Source: Purpureocillium takamizusanense
Taxonomy: Eukaryota; Ascomycota; Sordariomycetes; Hypocreales; Ophiocordycipitaceae
Assembly: GCF_022605165.1 (NCBI RefSeq)
Contig: NC_063073.1
Span: forward strand, 620,001-684,000
Length of the DNA stretch: 64,000 bases
Direction of reading: 5' to 3'
The notes under the pieces were generated by a model, which did no database searches, was not told where the DNA came from, and worked only from the letters and a program-made list of their open reading frames with translations. Below, piece after piece: positions 20,572 through 32,347 of the stretch (position 1 is the stretch's first letter; each line of letters starts with the position of its first letter). A program made the position numbers and the translations under genes.

Positions 20572-23500
20572 ATGGCGTCCACCAACCCGGATGATGACGC
20601 GCAATTCCAGGGCAGTCGGCCCCCGTCGCCAACCTCGCCTCGAGCGACGACGCTGAATACTCCGGCGACTCAGCCTCGCGACGATGAAACGAGCCTCCCG
20701 TCCGCGGACGAGTCGCGCCCGACCCAAGCACGCGACCTAGCCACCAAGGCCCTTGGCTTCATCTCGACCGCGACACCCTCGACCCTCGCCGGCATCGCCG
20801 TGGCCTTTTCGGGCATCACCTACGCCATCCTCGGTAGAGTGGGCCTCCTGATTATCGGAGCCGTCGGCGGCGTTGTCGCGTTCGTCTCGCTCGAAGCCAG
20901 GAACCCGGATATTGCGCGCGCCGTTCGCGGTGAGAAGGGCCCTGAGGTACTAGACAGAATTTGGCTCGACCTCCAGCGGGCCAGGCCTCAGCAAGAAAAG
21001 GATGCCGGGGATGAGGGCAACGACGATGATGTGCTCAAGGCGTTTGAAGACTTCCGACCTGAGACACGGGAGACCCTAGGAGGGCTGGTCGACGCCGTGA
21101 TCCGGGACTATGTCAAGTGGTGGTACAGCCCTATCGTCCCATCGGACCATGCCTTCCCCCTTGCGTGTCGAAAGACTCTCAACTCATACCTCCTGGCTAT
21201 ATCGAATCGAATGTCGAGAAAACGGCCCGCCGACGCCTTCCTGGACCTTCTCACCAACTGCTCGTCCATCATCATCGTCCTCATGTCCGAGCTCGCGGCG
21301 GCTTTTGCAGACTTGCCGCCAGAGACCAATATGACAGCGGCAGACGCTGTGTATAATTACTTGGCATCCAACCCAGATTCTCGTCTGGCCAACTTGCTGA
21401 ATCAGCGGCAGCAGGCCGCAAAGTTCAAGATGGTCGCCGAGGACTTGCTTGGGTTTTTGGATGAGGGCTCGCAAAAGTGTGATCCTGCTCGCGTCTTTCT
21501 CCGGGAGATTTTGGCCAACTCGGTCCTCGAGACCACCCTCCAAACGTGCAGCAAAGCGGAGTGGATTAACGGATGGATCGTATATCTGCTCGAAGCCGGA
21601 GAGCCGGATCTGAACCAAGCCATTGATGTTGGCATGCAGACCGGCCGCGATGCTGTTAACAACGTTTTTGTGGATATGGATGGAAACGTCGGCAACGTAG
21701 GGATCGCGAAGCCCGGGCGTCCAAGCGCCGAAACGGATCGCAATCGCCGGAAAGAATCTCTTGGCCACAGGAAAAAACTCAGCAAGGCCGACGAGAAGCT
21801 CGAGGTGGCAATGGATGAAATGAAACGAATGAATAACATGATTGCACACGACAACTCGGCGAGAAAAGGGTCCGTCTCACAAGAGTCCCCAACACGGCAG
21901 CATCGCAGCAAGGAGCCGGCCGGTGGCGTGCCGGAACCGCATACGAAGGAGGCGACTGTGACTGAGGTGTCACCGACCTCTGGCCAGTTTGGCAAGGCTC
22001 CTCGGCGTACATCGTCGGACGGGTCATCGTCCAAGGACGAAGTGGAAAACACGCCCGTCACGCCTCGATCGACGATGGGTTCTTCGAGTCATAACTCGTC
22101 GCCCCAGCGATCAAGTGGTCAGCAGTTTACCAGCTTCGATCAAATCGTTCCTGAGGCGCAGGGCGACAGCGCCGAAGACGACCCGCCGAAGAAGGCGCCG
22201 TTGACGCTGCACAATGCTACATTTACTCTTCACGACGACGCCACGGGAGACGCGAGCAAGATTCGGAACAAACCGAACTGGGACTATCTCATCCAAGTAG
22301 AACCGTCGTCTACGGCGTACCCTGGGTGGATGATTGTACGGAGATACTCTGACTTTGTAACCCTGCACGAGATTCTACGGCGGATCGCTCAAATCTCTGG
22401 CGCCACGGCTTTCACCGAGCTGCACAAAGAGCTACCGAGCTGGAAGATACACACACGCGAATCTCTCCGCGGGGAGCTGGAGAGATACTTGCGAGACGCA
22501 TGTTGGTATGCGTCGCTCGCGGAAAGCGAAGGGATGAAGCGGTTCTTGGAAAAGTCCCAAGGCCACACGCATGGCAACTCGAAGTCGTTTGGCTGGGAGA
22601 CGGTAGGCAAGAACATGCTCGACGTGCTCACCACGGCGCCCAAGGGGGCCGTGGAGGGCGGCAAGACGTTTGTCGGCAACGTGAGCGGTGTCTTTGGCAA
22701 CCTGCCAGGGCTGAATAGGAGGTCGACGAACCAGTCGGTGGACCTGGGCCTAACGCCAAGCTCCAGCCGCCTCTCCATCTCAGGCCCATCACCAGTGGCC
22801 AGCGGAAGATCGCCAGCGCGGTCGGAGCGCGCCAGCTTGGACAGTCAACGGTCTTCGGTCATCTCGACGCAGCCCGGCAAGGTGCCGCCGATGGAAAGGC
22901 ACATGAGCTTCCAATCCCTGGCAGACGCGGACGGGGAGAGGGTCGGGCGACCGGAGCGGATGGAGTCGGGGTCAGCGTCTGCCAGTGCTCGACCTAGCAG
23001 GGAGCACAGCCGGGCGTCGAGCCTTGCCGCGCTTCGCTCGCCCTCGACTGTCAGCCTCGACTTTATCAAGCTGCCGCCACCGCCGGACGAGATGACCTCG
23101 GATTACGAGGCATCTGTCAATGGCGAGGAGTCACCGGGCAAGGCAGGAGACGGCGCGGCGACGACGCACCAGGCCCCCCGCCACAGTATGCAAGGCGCAG
23201 GGAATGCGGCGCCAGCGACGTCAACACCATCAACGGCCGGGCCCAAAAAGAGCGTCGCGACCAAAGCGGCCAGGCAGTACTCGCAAATGTCGGAGGGCGA
23301 GACGCGGGTGGCAGTGGAGCTGCTATTCGCCGTCATCAACGAGATGTACACGCTCTCTTCGGCGTGGAACATTCGGCGGACGCTGCTGACGGCAGCCAAG
23401 TCGTTCCTGCTGCGGCCTGGCAACCCGTCCCTGCTGACGGTGCAGTCGCTGATCCAGACGTCGGTATTGGACGCCAACACGTCGGACGCGGGGATCGCGG

Positions 23501-23778
23501 CATCGCTGCGCAAGCTGCGGGAGAACACGATGCCCACGGATCAGGAGCGTGCCGGGTGGCCGGCGGAGCTAACGGCCGACGAAAGGGAGAAGCTGGCGGT
23601 CCGGGCGCGCAAGCTGCTTATCCAGAGCGGAGTGCCGGCGGCGCTGATGGGGGTGATGGGCCAGGCGGCGACGGGCGAGGCCCTGGGCCGGGTGTTTGAC
23701 TGCCTGCAGATCGAGGAGGTGGCGAGGGGTCTGATCTTTGGGCTAATGCTGCAGGCGGCGCGGATTGTGACGCATTGA
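20572..23778 (+). CDS. PXA-PX-Nexin_C domain protein (sorting-nexin-like)
   Basis: Single uninterrupted exon of 1,068 residues. The order resembles the Snx13/Snx14/Mdm1 class but with no RGS domain. A serine/proline-rich N-terminus leads to a hydrophobic hairpin at about 70-105 (TLAGIAVAFSGITYAILGRVGLLIIGAVGGVVAFVSLEA), likely anchoring in the ER membrane. The PXA domain is at about 168-356 (ETLGGLVDAVIRDYVKWWYSPI to the LLEAGEPDLNQAIDVGM region). A disordered linker with a short coiled coil precedes the PX domain at about 549-663, with the RRYSDF phosphoinositide-binding signature. Another disordered stretch follows, then Nexin_C at about 910-1060. The predicted role is phosphoinositide-dependent membrane tethering or endosomal/vacuolar trafficking. 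The start ATG lies at the GC3 rise, and the preceding codons are out of frame. Confidence 0.92.
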   Translation: MASTNPDDDAQFQGSRPPSPTSPRATTLNTPATQPRDDETSLPSADESRPTQARDLATKALGFISTATPSTLAGIAVAFSGITYAILGRVGLLIIGAVGGVVAFVSLEARNPDIARAVRGEKGPEVLDRIWLDLQRARPQQEKDAGDEGNDDDVLKAFEDFRPETRETLGGLVDAVIRDYVKWWYSPIVPSDHAFPLACRKTLNSYLLAISNRMSRKRPADAFLDLLTNCSSIIIVLMSELAAAFADLPPETNMTAADAVYNYLASNPDSRLANLLNQRQQAAKFKMVAEDLLGFLDEGSQKCDPARVFLREILANSVLETTLQTCSKAEWINGWIVYLLEAGEPDLNQAIDVGMQTGRDAVNNVFVDMDGNVGNVGIAKPGRPSAETDRNRRKESLGHRKKLSKADEKLEVAMDEMKRMNNMIAHDNSARKGSVSQESPTRQHRSKEPAGGVPEPHTKEATVTEVSPTSGQFGKAPRRTSSDGSSSKDEVENTPVTPRSTMGSSSHNSSPQRSSGQQFTSFDQIVPEAQGDSAEDDPPKKAPLTLHNATFTLHDDATGDASKIRNKPNWDYLIQVEPSSTAYPGWMIVRRYSDFVTLHEILRRIAQISGATAFTELHKELPSWKIHTRESLRGELERYLRDACWYASLAESEGMKRFLEKSQGHTHGNSKSFGWETVGKNMLDVLTTAPKGAVEGGKTFVGNVSGVFGNLPGLNRRSTNQSVDLGLTPSSSRLSISGPSPVASGRSPARSERASLDSQRSSVISTQPGKVPPMERHMSFQSLADADGERVGRPERMESGSASASARPSREHSRASSLAALRSPSTVSLDFIKLPPPPDEMTSDYEASVNGEESPGKAGDGAATTHQAPRHSMQGAGNAAPATSTPSTAGPKKSVATKAARQYSQMSEGETRVAVELLFAVINEMYTLSSAWNIRRTLLTAAKSFLLRPGNPSLLTVQSLIQTSVLDANTSDAGIAASLRKLRENTMPTDQERAGWPAELTADEREKLAVRARKLLIQSGVPAALMGVMGQAATGEALGRVFDCLQIEEVARGLIFGLMLQAARIVTH

Positions 23779-24484
23779 TGAAGATGTACGGTCATCGGTC
23801 AGTCAGGCGCGAGCCGTCCTTGGAGGAGGAGGGCGGGTCGGACGCGGCATTGTCGGGAGTGTCGGAGCGAGTGACGTGTACGGATGTGGGTGAAAAGAAG
23901 AAGATTGCGGCGGGCCCCAAGGGGGGCTATCGGCGGGCTCGTCGAGTGTATGACTACCACGAAGCTGGAGTAGGGGACAGGGGTCATGACGGTATCACGA
24001 AACGTCTGTTCGCGACCGGGAAACAGAGCTCCCGGGAAGGCCCGCTCTTCCGGCGGGCACGCACAGATACCCGGCTTGGATGGAGACATGGCAAAGCGTT
24101 ACGAACTCATACAGTTATACTCTTAGCTATTGTAATATAAGCAGGCAGAGCGCTGGTTGCTCGTTGAAGCCATCGAACAGGGGGCTCTGCTGTCGTCATG
24201 GTCGCGGCCCGGTGGAAACGGTCCCCTTTACATCAAACCTCCTCTTCTCTACCCATGCAAGGCATCGCTCCCCAGGGGGCGCGGGCGTGAGACAGCACCC
24301 GCCTCGTGCCGTCGGCCGTGGCTTCACCGAAGGAAGGGCTGTTGTTGCCTTTCCGTCCCTTGGCCAGGATCCGCCGCGGGGGAGGGGGTGAAGGGTAGCG
24401 GGATGCTTGCGTACCCCAGAAGAAGAAGGCCAGATGGAAGACTGGGATAAGACGACTGACTGACACCAACACACGGGGGACCAG

Positions 24485-24510
24485 GGATGGATGGATGGAT
24501 GGATGGATGG
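24485..24510. repeat. (GGAT)n microsatellite
   Basis: Six and a half perfect GGAT units in the intergenic desert. Confidence 0.9.
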
Positions 24511-24642
24511 GAGAAGAAGGGGAGGCAGGGAGGTGTCCGGATCGGAGAACCTCCGTACGTATGTATGTAGGTATGTATCTGCATCTCGGGACGAGGGAGG
24601 AGGAGGAGGCCACATGGCAGGTGTCACGCGGGGAGCACGTAG

Positions 24643-24673
24643 TGGTGGTGGTGGTGGTGGTGCTGCTGCTGCT
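24643..24673. repeat. (TGG)n followed by (TGC)n microsatellite
   Basis: Compound trinucleotide tract: six TGG units, then four TGC units. Confidence 0.9.
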
Positions 24674-25069
24674 GGCTGCGGGCGGCGGCGGTTCGTCTGA
24701 TGTGTGTGCTGCGAGGCTAGAGTCCACGATGGATGGATGGCAGGATGCGCGCGTGTGGATGTAAGAAAGAAGTGTGAGTGAGAGGTGTGGAGGGCGCATC
24801 TTGGTATGGCCGGCCGGTCCGCCCGCCGCGGCGCGCGCGCGCGATCGATGGAAGGACGAAAGGACGGAAGGAGGCATGCACACCAAACTCTTGGCCAGGT
24901 ACCTACTAAATTGGTAGATACATGTATGCACCTCCTTTGGGCAAGTAACAGCTGTGTGTTTACCTGACTGCAGCTTTTCGGCAGGCGGGGGTTGGGGTTT
25001 GGTTGCTCATCATCGTCGTCACCGCCATGATGATTTTCACGTGTCAGGGCCCCCGTAGGCGGGACACAC

Positions 25070-25108
25070 ACACCACCACCACTACCACCACCACCACCAT
25101 CATCACCA
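25070..25108. repeat. (ACC)n microsatellite
   Basis: Trinucleotide tract of ACC with ACT/ATC interruptions, complementary in kind to the TGG tract about 400 bases upstream. Confidence 0.88.
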
Positions 25109-25664
25109 CTTACAAGACTGCACAAGCTCTCGATTCTACCAACACGGATGGACGGGCTTGTTGTCTTTGCCCCGCGTTTGGCTACACGTGGGGTGTGGGT
25201 GTGTACTGACGTTGGTTGATATGTAGAGTATATGTGCCTGCAGCTAGGTGCAGCAGTGCAGTGCAGAGTTCCTGCCCTCGTGCAGCATCACATGCCGCCC
25301 GGGCATACAAACAAAACAATAATCGCTATAGTACTGTGTCCATCTACTATCGACAACCACACATGCGGCGCATCATGCATGCATGCATGTACTGTACGTA
25401 TGCTGCTACGTACAGGCCTGCGCATGCAGAATCTGCACGGCAGGACCCCTCGAACCACACCGGCCGGCCATGCCATGCGGCCAAGTCATCCCATCTATCA
25501 TGAATTCTTTCTTTCCTTTTCGCATCGTGCCGCTGCAGCCGCCCGTGGATGCGCCCCCTCCCCCACGCTGCAGACACATGGCTTGTTGGCGCGCCCTGAC
25601 ATGATGCAGGAACCGACCAAGATCCATTATTAGCGGGAGGGCACACGCGGTTTTGTTATACTTG

Positions 25665-25686
25665 GTGTGTGTGTGTGTGTGCGTGT
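25665..25686. repeat. (GT)n microsatellite
   Basis: About eight GT units with one GC interruption at the end. It pairs in principle with the AC tract about 85 bases downstream. Confidence 0.9.
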
Positions 25687-25766
25687 TCATGCTGCTTCTT
25701 CCATGGTATGGAAAGTTCCAAGCTCGTCCGATCGTGAGCGACAGCCGCACGCACGCGCTCACACGT

Positions 25767-25768
<2 letters not shown>

Positions 25769-25797
<29 letters not shown>
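25769..25797. repeat. (AC)n microsatellite
   Basis: Fourteen and a half perfect AC units, complementary to the GT tract at 25665-25686. Confidence 0.92.
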
Positions 25798-25799
<2 letters not shown>

Positions 25800-26828
25800 C
25801 ACACATACACACGGCTTCATTAGTGGACAAGGCTCGGTGCCAACCCGTGTCTGCAGCTACACTGCGGACTACTAGTAGCACAAGCTTTGACTACCGCTAC
25901 AGCCGCTACCATCCCCATCTCCCATTTCCACTTCCTACTTTCCCGCCTTATCAACCCCCAGTCCCGAAAAGAAGGTAGCAGGCAGGTGGTCGGACAAATT
26001 ACGTAGGCGCGGAGAAGGAGCAAGAGAGAGTGAGAGACAGCCCAGCCCAGCTCACAGGGGGGACGACGACATGTCCGGTTTTCCCGCGTTTCGCTTTTCC
26101 CGCTAGCTGGCTATGAGGGAAGAGGACGCGAAACGTGCATCATTCCCAAGGGGACGAGGGGTTTATCCGCAGGCGTTGATATGGTTTTAGGATATACGGA
26201 GTAAGTTAGTAGTAGTTGGATAACGCATCATGGCCATCGTGTTATCATAGTATCGCCATGGATACCACACATATACAGTATATACCATGAGCATGCAGCC
26301 CGCGTGCGGTGGGGGTTTCCCCCGGATAAAGTCGAACGGGAGAAACCTTGCTCTCTCAAACAATGGGGGGGGGGGGAGGGTGCTTGCACTATATTTTGTT
26401 CGGGAGAGCGGCGAACCAAACTTTGATGTGGATTCCAAGCTGGGCCCCGGGGGGGCGATGATGCATGCACCACCATCCCCCGTCCCCCCCGTCCTTGTCT
26501 CCTCCTCGACCAGGCAGGCGCGTGCGTGCGCCGGTGGCTGCGGCTCCCCGAAACCCTGCGTCGCGGCGGAGGCGATGGCGGCGGCGGACGGAAACGAGGT
26601 CCTCGTCTCATCATCGTCGTCGTCAACTGATGGCCAAGTTTAGTACGTACTTTGAAATTCATACCTTAGTACCAAGTAAAAAAGATGCTGCTGTGCTAGG
26701 TAACAAGTTACTACGTTAGGGCTAACGAACTTGGGCCCACGGCATGCCATGTGGCCCTGCGGCCCCTCTCTTTGTCCGTCTGTCTGTCTGATCCCAATCC
26801 ATCCCACTCCCTCCTCCAGCTCCCCCTT

Positions 26829-26862
26829 CCCAGTCCCAGTCCCAGTCCCAGTCCCAGTCCAG
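26829..26862. repeat. (CCCAGT)n hexanucleotide repeat
   Basis: Five tandem hexanucleotide units plus remainder. Confidence 0.85.
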
Positions 26863-27583
26863 GGACGCCCCCTAGTCGCCCCGTCTCACCTCACGCCCCT
26901 CCCCTCCCCTCCCCGCACTGCTGCTCTCCGTCCCTCTCAAACAGGTCCCTCGTGTAAGACAGACCGCAACTACCGTCCGCAGCTGCGCCATGTGGCTTTC
27001 TCCTGTGCTGTTCTCACAACCACTAACTACTACTAGTTCCCCTGCTTGCCCGTAAAGAGACCGGGCTGGGCGCGCGCCACCCGTTCTTCAACCCCTCCGC
27101 TAGGTGGAAAAAGAAATCATGTGCGCCGCCCAGCTTCTCCACCGATGCTTGGGGTGTGGGAGGGGGGGGAGGGTCAAGCTGTTGAGGGGGGGGGGCCCGG
27201 CCTGACAGGCGATCTTTTTTTTTTCTTCTTTAGTCCATTCCGTCCAAGATGAATGATTGCATCGGCGAGAAACCAAGGAAGGGAAAGCCAACAACGAGCA
27301 TTTGGGCCCGAGCGCACATGCATGTGTGCGTGCGCGTGGCGGCGTGGATGCAGATTACCATAATAAATCTGCGTACGTATACTGTACAACAAAATAGAAA
27401 AAAGCCCGGCCCCCTGCCCTGGCCCTGGCCTGTCAAGCGGCGCGCGGCGGCGGTGTTGGTGTTGGTGTCGGTCTTGTTGGTCTTGTTGGTGGCTTCATCA
27501 ACGAAGATTGCCGGGGGGGGGGCCCGAGCGAGAGCTTGCAACTACAAACAAACCTCCCCTTTCTGCTTACGAATAGTTACAGC

Positions 27584-27605
27584 CAGCTCCAGCTCCAGCT
27601 CCAGC
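27584..27605. repeat. (CAGCTC)n hexanucleotide repeat
   Basis: Three and a half tandem units. Confidence 0.75.
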
Positions 27606-28262
27606 AGTACGGTAGGGACAATTTTTAGATACTAGTAGGTAGGTACGTAGGAATGACAGACAGACGGCACGATGGAAACGTAGTCTGTCTGTTCTAAATG
27701 GCGTGCCATCCCGTCGAGGCCGCACTTTTGTCCCCACCGTCCGCTCATCCCAATTGAACTAAGTTGCTTCGTACGAGACAGACAGATAGGCAGACGTGGG
27801 AGTTGTCTAAACATACCAAATTGTTTACTATCCTACCCTTTGTTCGACCTTTCTTAGTACTTTAGTACCTCCGTAAGGTACCTCCCAAAGGTACCTACCT
27901 CCCTACCTGCCGACAAAAAGTCGCAACAGCCGCAGAAACCACCCAACTCCCGGCAGAGCCAAAAACAAGTGATCTGCACTCCCGCTCGGTGTCCAACACG
28001 CCGACGTGCGCAAGTCTCTCTTCCTCCATCTCTCTCTTTATGCCTGCTCTTCCAACAACCACCCGGTCATCCCCCCTCCCTCCCTTCCCCACCTTCTCCT
28101 CCCTCCCAAGCGTTGCAGAAAGAGAGAAAGAGGGAGGGAGAGGCAGACCTGTACATGGCCCCAAGCCCTCTTTGGCCATCTCTTCCGGTGAGGATGGGAG
28201 GAAGGGGGAGGGGGGGTTTAACGGAAAGAGAAGAGCGCAACAAGGGAGAGGGGCGGCGGGCA

Positions 28263-28287
28263 CACATACATACATACATACATACAC
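28263..28287. repeat. (CATA)n tetranucleotide repeat
   Basis: About six tandem CATA units. Confidence 0.85.
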
Positions 28288-29522
28288 ACCAAAGGAGCGC
28301 CCGCCGCCCGCGCCCTGCGAGGGGTTGCACTACACGCACGCGACACTGCACGCAATCGCGTTCGGCCAGGCTGCCCCTCCGGGGGAGGGCGCCTAGTTCC
28401 ATCGAAACGGCACCAGAGTCCCTCCAGCGCAGTCTTGTTTCCAGATACGTCACCAATGTCACGGCAGCGGCGGTTGTGGGAAACTAAAAGGATCGCGGAC
28501 ATGCATCGCGAGCGTCAGGACTGCCGAAGCGATGCGTCACACGCGCTCCTGTCCTCTTGCGTGCCCCCTTTCTCACTCGGTCAAAGCGCCGGTCACGGCA
28601 GTGAAGCACCTTGCTACAATCTCTTTGCATATAATCATATCATTACTAGAGAAAAGGAATGGGATTCTTGGTGCATCCCGTCATGTTGGCTCCGCTGCCA
28701 CCGCAGCCACCGCGGCGCCGCAACAGATAGCGGTCCTGCGACGACTGCAAACAGGGCATCACCCCACGAGCGGCCAGGTCCGACAGCCCGTTGCCTTGCA
28801 CCCTGTCGTTGCTGACTGGGGACGGACGAGTGGAGGCACAGCTTGGACATCCGACTTTGACAGCGCCGGCGCGATCCCGTAGTACGAAGTAACTAGGCCC
28901 GGCTTCTTGTTCCTGTTTCAGGCTTTGCGGCAAGCCACAGGACCTCGCCTGTTGACCCCTGTCCCTAGTCCCAAGCCCCCCCCTGTCCCGGAGCCTCACC
29001 ATCATGTTCCAGAAACCCTCCGCAACCTGGCAGTCCCGCATCTCAGCCGTACGCCACCCAACTGTCAGAAAACCGGAACCCTTCATCGTCAAGCAGCCAA
29101 CATACGAAGTAGTGCGCACACCAGATGACAACGAGCATCGCGTTGATAGGAGCTCTGGGCCGGAAGATCAATTTTAGTAGCAAGTAAATTTGATTATGGC
29201 CAATAGTTGACTCGCATAAATCAATGCAAAGGGGCATGAGTCGTGGACCCCGTCGGCCGTTTCGCATGACAGCCGGCACCCATCGAGTATCTGAAAAATA
29301 GCAACCTCGCCATGATACGACAAAGAGAAAATATGCAGCATGGGATGGAATCCCAGTAGGCAGGCCGTTGCCAAATCGTTTCGCAGAACGGGTATCTTGT
29401 GTTCGAGGCCGTCGTATACAAAGCAGTACGTATCGTGTGCGCGTACTGTCAGTCCGTCTGAGGCAATGTAAAATCGGTAGAAGAGGGTGGCCCAGGCTCA
29501 TGGGCCTCATTAGTGCGCTCCT

Positions 29523-31837
29523 TCATGGCTTGAAGACCGCGCTAGTCAGCATCATCTTCTTGTCGGCGCGATCGTCCTTCTTGGGCGGTGTGGGCGCCGG
29601 GGGAGAGATGGGCGTCGCCGTGTCGATTGGGGGGTTACCCGTGACACTGGCGGTGGGACCGGACGCTGGGTCCTGACATCGAGTGGTGGCCGGTGAGCTG
29701 CACTCTCCGCTGAGCTTCTCGTGGCTCTTCTGCCTTTCGTGCTCCGTCCGGGCGGGGTGCGACTTGTTGTTGCCTGTCTGCTCGCCCACGCCGCTGCTCA
29801 TCTTGGAGATCTCGTTCTCCACATCGGCCAGTAACGCGTAGACGTCATCCCCAGCGTAGATCCTGATGCTTTCGACAGTTCCCCGGCCCATGGTTACGGT
29901 GCTGATCGCCCGGCTGCTCTTTTCCTGCTCAGCAGCCTCCTCGACGACCGGTTGCTCGTGAATCGTGCTCGGCACCTGCGCCACCACTCGCTGCGGAGAT
30001 GGTGAGCAGCTTCCGCTGCGGGTAGCAAATGTGTGCTTAGACGGACTTCTCGGTGGCGTTGAAATATCTCTTGGTGGGGGCGATTTCAAAATGTGTCCCT
30101 GTTGCGGGGAGTCGTTTGCTGTTGCTTGTCTGGCCTGCGAAGGGAGTATGGTTGCAGCTGCAACGTGTTCGAGCAATTTTTGCCGGACGCGGGTGCGACG
30201 ATTCTCGGCATGTTCGAGTTTGGTGACCCAGTCGTCAATGGAGGCGTCAAGCTCCGCCAAAGCCTCTTCTTGCTTGAGCATGGATTCGTGGCTGAACCGA
30301 GCGACACGTGGAGAGCGAAGATATTGACAGATCCGAGTGTGCAGGTTGCGGCGACCAGCTCGGAGAGACGTATATGTTCGCCGGAGGTACTCTGTCCGCT
30401 CATCAAGGTGACGAAGTTCCTGTTCATGTAAGCCCTTGATCGAGAGTCGCAACAAATCTTTCCGGGTAGAATGTATACCTTTGACAGGGCTTCAACGTCG
30501 TCAGTCTTGAGCACCTCAAATCTCTCTGCTTGTCCGTACGCCTGCTTTTGTAGAGTGGCAACCTCATTTGCGTTGAGCCTACTCGTTGCCTCGGCCGGCT
30601 TGAAGCCCTTTGGCAACTCTTCAAATGCCCGCCGCTCGCAGCTCTTTCCTTGCTTGGCTTCGCTGCCCTTGAGAAGCGGTCCGTTGTTGTTGCGTACCTC
30701 GACACGTTTCCTTGCTCTGCCCCTGTCCATAATCCCTGACGACTCAGACGCTCCTCTCCGGTGCCCCACAGCTTTTCTTGCCCCATCTTCGGCTTGGGTC
30801 GTGCCGCGCTCACCGGCCGCAGACCCTTCCCACGGTCGAGGAGATGCGCGATGCGTCCCCGCGAGGGGAGCAGATACTGGAGTGGGCAAGGTAGAGGCAG
30901 AGGTGGCGTCCGTGGTCGCGGAGCGAGAGAATGTGAGATCTGGTGTTGACGCGCTTGGCGTTACCCGTGCACGGCTCAGGGGTGAGACGTCGAGTCGAGC
31001 GGAACGGGACGAGTTCAAGGGAGGGGTGCTGTCGGACCTGACCGTCCCCGCTGGCGTCCTGGATTGCAACAACGGAACGGGCGCGGTGGAAGCCGGAATG
31101 ACGAGTGGCGCGAGACGTTTTGGTGACACCGCCCTGGCCGAACCCGTGACTGGGGTAAATGCCTCCTCAATAATCTTGGCAAAGAAGTCATCCTCATCAT
31201 CTTCATCTGTTACTGAGAAAGGTGTGGTAGTCATGGCACGCTTGGGTTTGGTTGCCTCCTCGGGAGCACTGACGGAGCGCTCGTGGAGAGGTGGTCTGCC
31301 AGGGATGGTGGCTGTGCAGGGTCGTGTCAGTAAAGAACATGGTCAAGAAAAGACGTGCGAGCTCATGACGTACGCGAGTCCATCGACGTTTCTTGCACTG
31401 TGGTCATCGGGCCAAGTTCCGGGACGCTGACCTTGCGTCGGCGAACGAGTGGGTGCTGGTTGATGCGAAGCCTCAGGTTGGAGCCCCCAGTAGGCTTCTC
31501 GCTGCCATCTACCGTCTGCCCCATGGCTATGGCAAAGGCCTTTTCAGGGGCCACCGTCTGGCCACTTTCAAGCTGTGGCAGTTGCTTTCTCTTGGGGAAG
31601 AGTTGGTATTTCCGTTGACTGTCTGGCTGAAGCATTCTCCAGGCAAAAGGCCTGTCTGAAGTGGACGTTGACGGTGTCGACTGTGCAGTGCACTGTCAGT
31701 GTCAAAGGCGTGGCGGGATGAGCTGTAAGTGCAAGCCAGTGAGTGGTGCTTACCGGGACATTTTGTGGTGCGGGCGAGCCTGGTTTTGACAATGTGGCCG
31801 GCTCAATACCGGCGATGCAACTGGCGATATGAGCCAT
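29523..31837 (-). CDS. Uds1-domain protein (up-regulated during septation family)
   Basis: Minus-strand exons 31754-31837, 31374-31626, 30479-31311 and 29523-30419, with introns of 127, 62 and 59 nt, give 688 residues. The N-terminus (MAHIASCIAGIEPATLSKPGSPAPQNVP) and the second exon (RKYQLFPKRKQ to RRKVSVPELGPMTTVQETSMDS) match the typical N-terminal region of the family. A long disordered Ser/Pro-rich segment follows. The Uds1 domain spans about 350-475, from ELPKGFKPAEATSRLNANEVATLQKQAYGQAERF through ELRHLDERTEYLRRTYTSLRAGRRNLHTRI to the WVTKLEHAENRRTRVRQKLLEHVAAAT coiled coil. An exon junction falls inside it at ALSK|ELRH. The tail is disordered. In fission yeast the family is named from transcriptional up-regulation at septation; the molecular role is unclear. 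Confidence 0.9.
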
Positions 31838-32310
31838 GGTGGCGGCAGGCTGAAGCAGGTCAACCTCCAGGATGTCCAGGCTGGCGAGGGTCAGAGATAT
31901 ATGAACCCGACGCCTCCAGTGTCACAAAATCGGGTATGATGGCTAAAGATAAGCCATAGCCATCGCGGCAACGGGGACGGAAACGGGGACAAAGTGAAGG
32001 TCAAATAGGTGTGGGTGGCATGTATTGGGCGATCCAGGCCAGACATGTTCGCAAGGACATGGGCATGGATGCCGGGGCCCTGACTCTTTCGCTTGCATCC
32101 GGGTTACCTGCACCCTTGGTCGTGGGAGCTCCACTGGCAGGGCCATTGTCCTGGTCTCTATCGAGGCGAAGAGGGTCCACGGGTGTCAAGGCATCGAGAA
32201 GCCTGCGGCGGCCGGGATTCTGAGACGGAGCTTGCATTGGTATGGATGGGGAACCAGAGGCCCGGGGGTCGGCCTCGAGTCCTGGACTCGACGGTGGCAT
32301 GTGGTACGTA

Positions 32311-32347
32311 GTGGTGGTGGTGGTGGTGGTAGTGGTGGTGGTGGTGG
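32311..32347. repeat. (TGG)n microsatellite
   Basis: About twelve trinucleotide units of TGG with one AG interruption. Confidence 0.9.

Larger units (their letters stand above)
23779..29522. other. 5.7-kb gene-free region rich in microsatellites
   Basis: Lies between two convergent genes. I find only low-complexity open frames (His/Pro/Ser-rich translations of repeats). It holds (GGAT)n, (TGG)n/(TGC)n, (ACC)n, (GT)n, (AC)n, (CCCAGT)n, (CAGCTC)n and (CATA)n tracts, several G-runs, two TACGAAGTA motifs (28883, 29103) and two TACAGTATA-type motifs (26274, 27378). No transposon protein, tRNA or rRNA recognised. Confidence 0.5.

Noticed and set aside
24196..25125. 309-codon minus-strand open frame in the 5.7-kb desert
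   Set aside because: The translation is Pro/His/Ser low complexity generated by microsatellites, with no domain and no codon bias typical of genes here.
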